From DAIUFH01 sp036844705 (GTDB lineage Bacteria; Bacillota; Clostridia; Tissierellales; Tissierellaceae): 36,556 nt of DNA. The notes beneath the pieces were generated by a model that saw only the letters and a program-made list of their open reading frames with translations, made no database searches and was not told the DNA's origin. Below, piece by piece: positions 32,279 to 36,556 of the stretch. The translations under genes were made by a program, and so were the position numbers. The DNA lies in contig DAIUFH010000015.1 in assembly GCA_036844705.1 (NCBI GenBank), positions 1-36,556 on the forward strand, given 5' to 3'. Within the stretch, counting starts at the first letter, position 1, and each line of letters begins with the position of its first letter.

Positions 32279-34701
32279 TGACAGAAATAAATATAGATTC
32301 GAAATTAATAAATAGGCTTATTGATGAGGAGATTTCACGTTATTGGAACATTGAGCCCAAGAGTGCAAATTTGAATCAGGTTTATAGAGCTCTATCTACG
32401 GTCATAAGGGATATTCTGTTAAAGAAGAGAAATAAATTTGCTAATGAAGCTAGTAAGGACGACCACAAGCAAGTTTATTATGTATGCATGGAATTTTTAG
32501 TAGGGAAGTCCCTTAGAAACAATCTATTCAATTTAAAGATTGAAAAGGAAGCCTCTGTTGCATTGAAAAAATATGGTGCTACATTGGATGAACTATATGC
32601 TATAGAAAAGGATCCAGGTCTTGGCAATGGTGGACTTGGAAGACTTGCTGCCTGCTTTATGGATTCTCTTGCTACTCTTGAATACCCTGCAGTTGGTTAT
32701 TCTATAAAATATGAATTTGGATTATTTAAACAAAAAATTGTAGATGGCTGGCAGACTGAAGTTCCTGATGATTGGTTAACAACCTCAGATGTATGGCTAG
32801 TACCTAAGACTGAAGAGCGTGTCATCGTTAAATTTGATGGCAAGGTAAAGGAGCAATGGACAGATGAGGGCCTAAAGATATATTATGAGCACCCAACAGA
32901 AATTGAAGCTATACCTTACGATATGTTCATATCCGGTTATGATAGCAAAGGTGTGAGCCTTTTGAGACTGTGGGAATCAAGAAGCCTCAACTCAATAGAT
33001 ATGAATCTTTTTTCACAAGGGGATTATATAAGAGCATTGTCCGAGGATTCCATGGCAGAGGCAATTTCCAAGGTACTTTATCCTGCTGACTCGCACGATG
33101 AAGGGAAAACTCTAAGGCTTAAACAGCAATATTTTCTCGTATCAGCCTCAGCTCAGGATATGGTAAAAAAACATTTGCTACGATATAAGACACTAAATAA
33201 TTTTGGTGAAAAGGTAGCTATCCATATTAATGATACTCACCCGGCACTGATTATTCCAGAGCTAATGCGTATTTTTATGGACGAATATCATTATTCTTGG
33301 GAAAGGTCATGGAAAATCGTTACTAGTACTGTATCCTATACAAATCATACAGTCCTTACTGAAGCCTTAGAGACATTTGATTTAAATATAGTAAAGAATA
33401 GGCTGCCAAGAATATTTATGATTATTACAGAAATCAATAATCGTTTTCTAAATGAAGCCAAATCAAGATATCATGGAGATTGGAACAAGGCAGTTCAAAT
33501 GTCTATATTTGGATATGACAAGGTGAATATGGCCAATCTTTGTATTATAGGAAGTCACACTGTCAATGGAGTTGCAAAGCTTCATTCAGAAATATTGAAA
33601 AGAACAGTATTTAAAAATTTCTATGAATATAGTCCGAATAAATTTACAAATGTAACCAATGGTATTACTCAAAGAAGATGGTTAAACCAAGCTAATCCGA
33701 TGCTAAAAAAATTACTTGATGAGCTTTTAGGACCTGAATATGTTGTACATCCTGAAATATTATCGCAGCTAAAAAATTATATAGAAGATGATAGAGTACT
33801 ATATGAGTTAAATAATATTAAATATGATAACAAAAAACGACTGGCAGATTATGTTTTTAAAAATAATAATATTATGTTAAATATAGATTCCATATTTGAC
33901 ATACAGGCAAAAAGACTTCATGAGTATAAAAGACAATTGCTAAATGTTTTAAGGATTATTAGCTTGATTATTGATATAAATGAAGGAAATACAAAGAATA
34001 TTGTTCCAGAAACTTTTATATTTGCAGCCAAGGCAGCACCTAGTTACTTTAGAGCTAAAGAAATTATTCAGTTAATCTATGCCCTAAGTGAATATATAAA
34101 TAAGAATTCCAATATTAAAAAAAATATCAATGTAGTATTTCTAGAGAATTATTCAGTTTCTTTAGCTGAAATCATAATACCTGCTGGGGAATTAAGTGAG
34201 CAGATAAGCTTAGCCGGAAAAGAGGCAAGTGGTACAGGAAATATGAAATTTATGTTAAATGGTGCTTTAACTATTGGGACATATGATGGTGCTAATGTGG
34301 AGATTATTGATCAGGTTGGCGAAGAAAACTTCTTTCTATTTGGAATGAAGGATTATGAAGTTGAGGAGTTGTGGAGAAGGGGCTATTCTTCAATTCAATA
34401 TTATCAAGAAAATGTTATGCTAAGAAAAATTGTAGATTTTTTAAATAAGGGTGTTTCTGGAAAGAACTTTGAATCTATAAGTAAATATTTTTTAGGAGAA
34501 AATCAGGTAGGAGACCCATATATGTGTTTTGCAGATTTTGATAGCTATATAAATATACACAATAAGGCATCCCATCTATATTTTGACGATAAGAGGAAAT
34601 GGAATCAGATGTCTTTAATGAATATTGCAGAGGCAGGAGTATTTTCTTCAGATAGAACCATAAAAGAATATGCCCATAAGATATGGAAATTGGATAAATA
34701 A
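32275..34701 (+). CDS. glgP: Glycogen/starch phosphorylase (GT35)
   Basis: Releases glucose-1-phosphate from glycogen with pyridoxal phosphate as cofactor. The 808-residue length is standard. Diagnostic motifs: EFLVGKSLRNNL, DPGLGNGGLGRLAACFMDS, HINDTHPALIIPELMRI, and the cofactor lysine Lys658 in EASGTGNMKFMLNGALTIG. The ATGATGA junction shares bases with the glgA stop, so synthesis and breakdown enzymes are translated together. This points to allosteric rather than transcriptional control of flux. Confidence 0.95.
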   Translation: MMTEINIDSKLINRLIDEEISRYWNIEPKSANLNQVYRALSTVIRDILLKKRNKFANEASKDDHKQVYYVCMEFLVGKSLRNNLFNLKIEKEASVALKKYGATLDELYAIEKDPGLGNGGLGRLAACFMDSLATLEYPAVGYSIKYEFGLFKQKIVDGWQTEVPDDWLTTSDVWLVPKTEERVIVKFDGKVKEQWTDEGLKIYYEHPTEIEAIPYDMFISGYDSKGVSLLRLWESRSLNSIDMNLFSQGDYIRALSEDSMAEAISKVLYPADSHDEGKTLRLKQQYFLVSASAQDMVKKHLLRYKTLNNFGEKVAIHINDTHPALIIPELMRIFMDEYHYSWERSWKIVTSTVSYTNHTVLTEALETFDLNIVKNRLPRIFMIITEINNRFLNEAKSRYHGDWNKAVQMSIFGYDKVNMANLCIIGSHTVNGVAKLHSEILKRTVFKNFYEYSPNKFTNVTNGITQRRWLNQANPMLKKLLDELLGPEYVVHPEILSQLKNYIEDDRVLYELNNIKYDNKKRLADYVFKNNNIMLNIDSIFDIQAKRLHEYKRQLLNVLRIISLIIDINEGNTKNIVPETFIFAAKAAPSYFRAKEIIQLIYALSEYINKNSNIKKNINVVFLENYSVSLAEIIIPAGELSEQISLAGKEASGTGNMKFMLNGALTIGTYDGANVEIIDQVGEENFFLFGMKDYEVEELWRRGYSSIQYYQENVMLRKIVDFLNKGVSGKNFESISKYFLGENQVGDPYMCFADFDSYINIHNKASHLYFDDKRKWNQMSLMNIAEAGVFSSDRTIKEYAHKIWKLDK

Positions 34702-34711
34702 AGGAGATATT

Positions 34712-36493
34712 ATGTATATATTTGATAAACAATCTGAATTCTATAGATATCCCCAAGGTGGGATTGAAACAGAAGAAGACATAACTCTAAGTATATATGT
34801 GAAAAGAAATATAAAAGATATTCCTATGATTCATGTTGAAAAAAGACAAGATTTAAGCAGCTGTTTCTACATGAACATTCCCATGGAGTGGGTTGGTACA
34901 CATTATTCATATGATCTGTATAAAGCTAGCTTTTCCATTAAGGATAAGGGACAATATCTATATAGCTTTATTTTAGATGAAAATAATTGCACCAAAAGTT
35001 ATGAGCTATTAATCTATGCTAAAAATTATAAAACTCCTGAATGGATTAAAGGTGGCATCATATATCACATATTTGTTGATAGGTTTTACAGAGAAAAAAT
35101 TCTAAATAAGAAGAATAATACAATCATTCGTAAATGGGAAGAGATACCTAACTATCTTCCTGATGAAAATGGAGAGATTCAAAATAATGATTTCTTTGGT
35201 GGAAATCTAGAAGGTATAAAGAAAAAGTTGCCCTATCTTGCTGACCTAGGAGTAAATATGCTTTATCTATCTCCTATATTTGAAGCTTATTCAAATCACA
35301 AATATGATGTAGGAGATTATTTTAAAATCGACCCAATGTTTGGGGATGAAGAAGACTTGATATCACTTTGCAAGGAAGCGGAAAAGCTAGGTATAGGTAT
35401 CATTCTTGATGGAGTATTTAGTCATACGGGAGCTGATAGTGTTTATTTTAATAAGTACGGTAATTACAATTGTCTTGGAGCTTATCAAAGTAAGGATTCA
35501 GCATATTATAATTGGTATACATTCAATAATTTGGATGATGATTATTTAAGCTGGTGGGGCATAAAAACACTGCCAACTATTAATAAAGGGAATGAAGATT
35601 TCATTGATTTTATAACAGGTGATAATGGAGTATTAAGATACTGGCAGAAAGCCGGTGTTAAAGGCTGGAGACTAGATGTAGCTGATGAATTACCAAATGA
35701 ATTTCTAGAAAGACTTCGTAAAGCTGTTAAAGAGCAGGATAGTGAAGTCTATATAGTAGGAGAAGTATGGGAATATGGCTCAAACAAGATATCTTATGGG
35801 AAACTAAAAGAGTATTTTTGTGGAATGCAGCTTGACTCGGTAATGAATTATCCATTAAAAGATGCAATAATCGACTATATCAAAAACAAAGACTGCACTT
35901 CATTATATGAGACGATGAATTTTATTGTTGAAAATTATCCAACTTGTACGGTGAACTCTCTTATGAATATTCTTGGAACTCATGATACAATAAGAATTCT
36001 TACAGTTCTTGGAATTACGGATGTACCCTTAAGTAAGGATGAAAAGTCCATATATACTCTAAATGAGAAAGAGCTGAAAAGAGGGATATCCTTACTTAAA
36101 ATTGCAAGTTTGTTGCAATTTACACTTCCGGGCATTCCATGTATTTATTATGGAGATGAGGCTGGAATGGAGGGCTTTGAGGATCCATTCAATAGAAGAT
36201 GTTTTCCTTGGGGAAACGAAAACATCGAGTTGATTGAGCATTACAAATACCTATCAGATTTAAGAAAAAACAAAGTATTTTTAGATGGAAAATATAAATG
36301 TATTATACATGATGCCGGTGTATTTGTATTTGAAAGATATAGCGAGTCCAACAGAATTATAATTGCTGTAAATATGTCTTCAAAAACCATTACCTTAAAG
36401 ACAAATGAAGCTATGATAGAACATAGCTCCAACATTGAAAGTAAGCTATATAATATTAATCCTCAAGATTATTTAATACTTCGTTACTATTAA
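34712..36493 (+). CDS. GH13 alpha-glucan hydrolase (neopullulanase/cyclomaltodextrinase-like)
   Basis: A 593-residue glycoside hydrolase. The start at 34712 is preferred because AAAGGAGAT is placed 5 bases before it; the longer frame from 34670 would overlap glgP. A beta-rich N-terminal module (about 1-105) precedes the barrel: IIYHIFVDRFYR at 117-128, LDGVFSHTG, the nucleophile Asp322 (GWRLDVADE), the acid/base Glu351 (IVGEVWEYG) and the transition-state pair His424-Asp425 (LGTHDTIR). There is no signal peptide, so it acts inside the cell. It lies 10 bases after glgP and probably hydrolyses limit dextrins or maltodextrins left by the phosphorylase. Debranching (alpha-1,6) activity is possible but cannot be read from the sequence. 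Confidence 0.88.
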   Translation: MYIFDKQSEFYRYPQGGIETEEDITLSIYVKRNIKDIPMIHVEKRQDLSSCFYMNIPMEWVGTHYSYDLYKASFSIKDKGQYLYSFILDENNCTKSYELLIYAKNYKTPEWIKGGIIYHIFVDRFYREKILNKKNNTIIRKWEEIPNYLPDENGEIQNNDFFGGNLEGIKKKLPYLADLGVNMLYLSPIFEAYSNHKYDVGDYFKIDPMFGDEEDLISLCKEAEKLGIGIILDGVFSHTGADSVYFNKYGNYNCLGAYQSKDSAYYNWYTFNNLDDDYLSWWGIKTLPTINKGNEDFIDFITGDNGVLRYWQKAGVKGWRLDVADELPNEFLERLRKAVKEQDSEVYIVGEVWEYGSNKISYGKLKEYFCGMQLDSVMNYPLKDAIIDYIKNKDCTSLYETMNFIVENYPTCTVNSLMNILGTHDTIRILTVLGITDVPLSKDEKSIYTLNEKELKRGISLLKIASLLQFTLPGIPCIYYGDEAGMEGFEDPFNRRCFPWGNENIELIEHYKYLSDLRKNKVFLDGKYKCIIHDAGVFVFERYSESNRIIIAVNMSSKTITLKTNEAMIEHSSNIESKLYNINPQDYLILRYY

Positions 36494-36556
36494 CAGTCAA
36501 CCGATTGTTATCGCATACATTCTTGTCATCCTGAGTTTTACAGTATGATTACAGCT

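Noticed and set aside
36494..36556. TGTCATCCTGAG at 36525-36536 as the start of a dispersed palindromic repeat
   Set aside because: Only one short arm is present before the window ends, so no structure can be shown.

Overview
The window is AT-rich DNA with strong Shine-Dalgarno sequences (GGAGG type), occasional TTG starts, S-layer-homology and copper-amine-oxidase-N-like surface domains, a two-subunit GlgC/GlgD glycogen pathway and a VanG-type ligase. This points to a low-GC Gram-positive anaerobe of the class Clostridia (inference from gene content; no rRNA gene is present to confirm it). No tRNA, rRNA, CRISPR array, insertion sequence or phage gene was found. There is no gene-free gap longer than 300 bases.

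Layout. (1) 120-6847: two secreted surface proteins, an SLH-domain protein and a giant protein of about 1680 residues. The giant has a degenerate transglutaminase domain, about 18 tandem helical repeats, a Gly/Asn linker and a C-terminal CuAO-N-like domain. It is preceded by a near-perfect sigma-28 (SigD) flagellar-type promoter and probably starts at a TTG. (2) 6881-8469, minus strand: a short, divergent cis-prenyltransferase (UppS family) and a TetR-family regulator. (3) 8600-17960: a long operon divergent from tetR. It encodes an oligopeptide ABC importer (permeases B and C, ATPases D and F, lipoprotein A), an M14 zinc carboxypeptidase and two tandem amidohydrolase paralogs. The first paralog has lost every recognisable metal ligand. 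Palindromes with GTGAAC half-sites lie between tetR and the operon and look like TetR operators. (4) 18039-19310: an ECF sigma factor and its membrane zinc-finger anti-sigma factor. (5) 19320-24086: a VanG-like peptidoglycan-remodelling cluster, vanW - D-Ala-D-X ligase - vanXY - vanR - vanS, with an 11-bp-phased direct repeat at its promoter and no serine racemase gene. (6) 24149-26560: DNA ligase D (phosphoesterase-ligase-polymerase order) with no Ku gene beside it. (7) 26648-36493: a glycogen operon glgB-glgC-glgD-glgA-glgP followed by a GH13 alpha-glucosidase/neopullulanase-like gene.

How it works together. The peptide operon would import peptides, trim them with the carboxypeptidase and process a product with the amidohydrolase pair, under TetR control. 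The sigma/anti-sigma pair and the van cluster are both envelope-stress functions but are separated by a strong terminator. The glycogen operon covers ADP-glucose synthesis, chain elongation, branching, phosphorolysis and hydrolysis. The most unusual points are the paired active/inactive amidohydrolases inside a peptide-uptake operon, the catalytically disabled transglutaminase domain in a SigD-controlled giant surface protein, and the van cluster without vanT.
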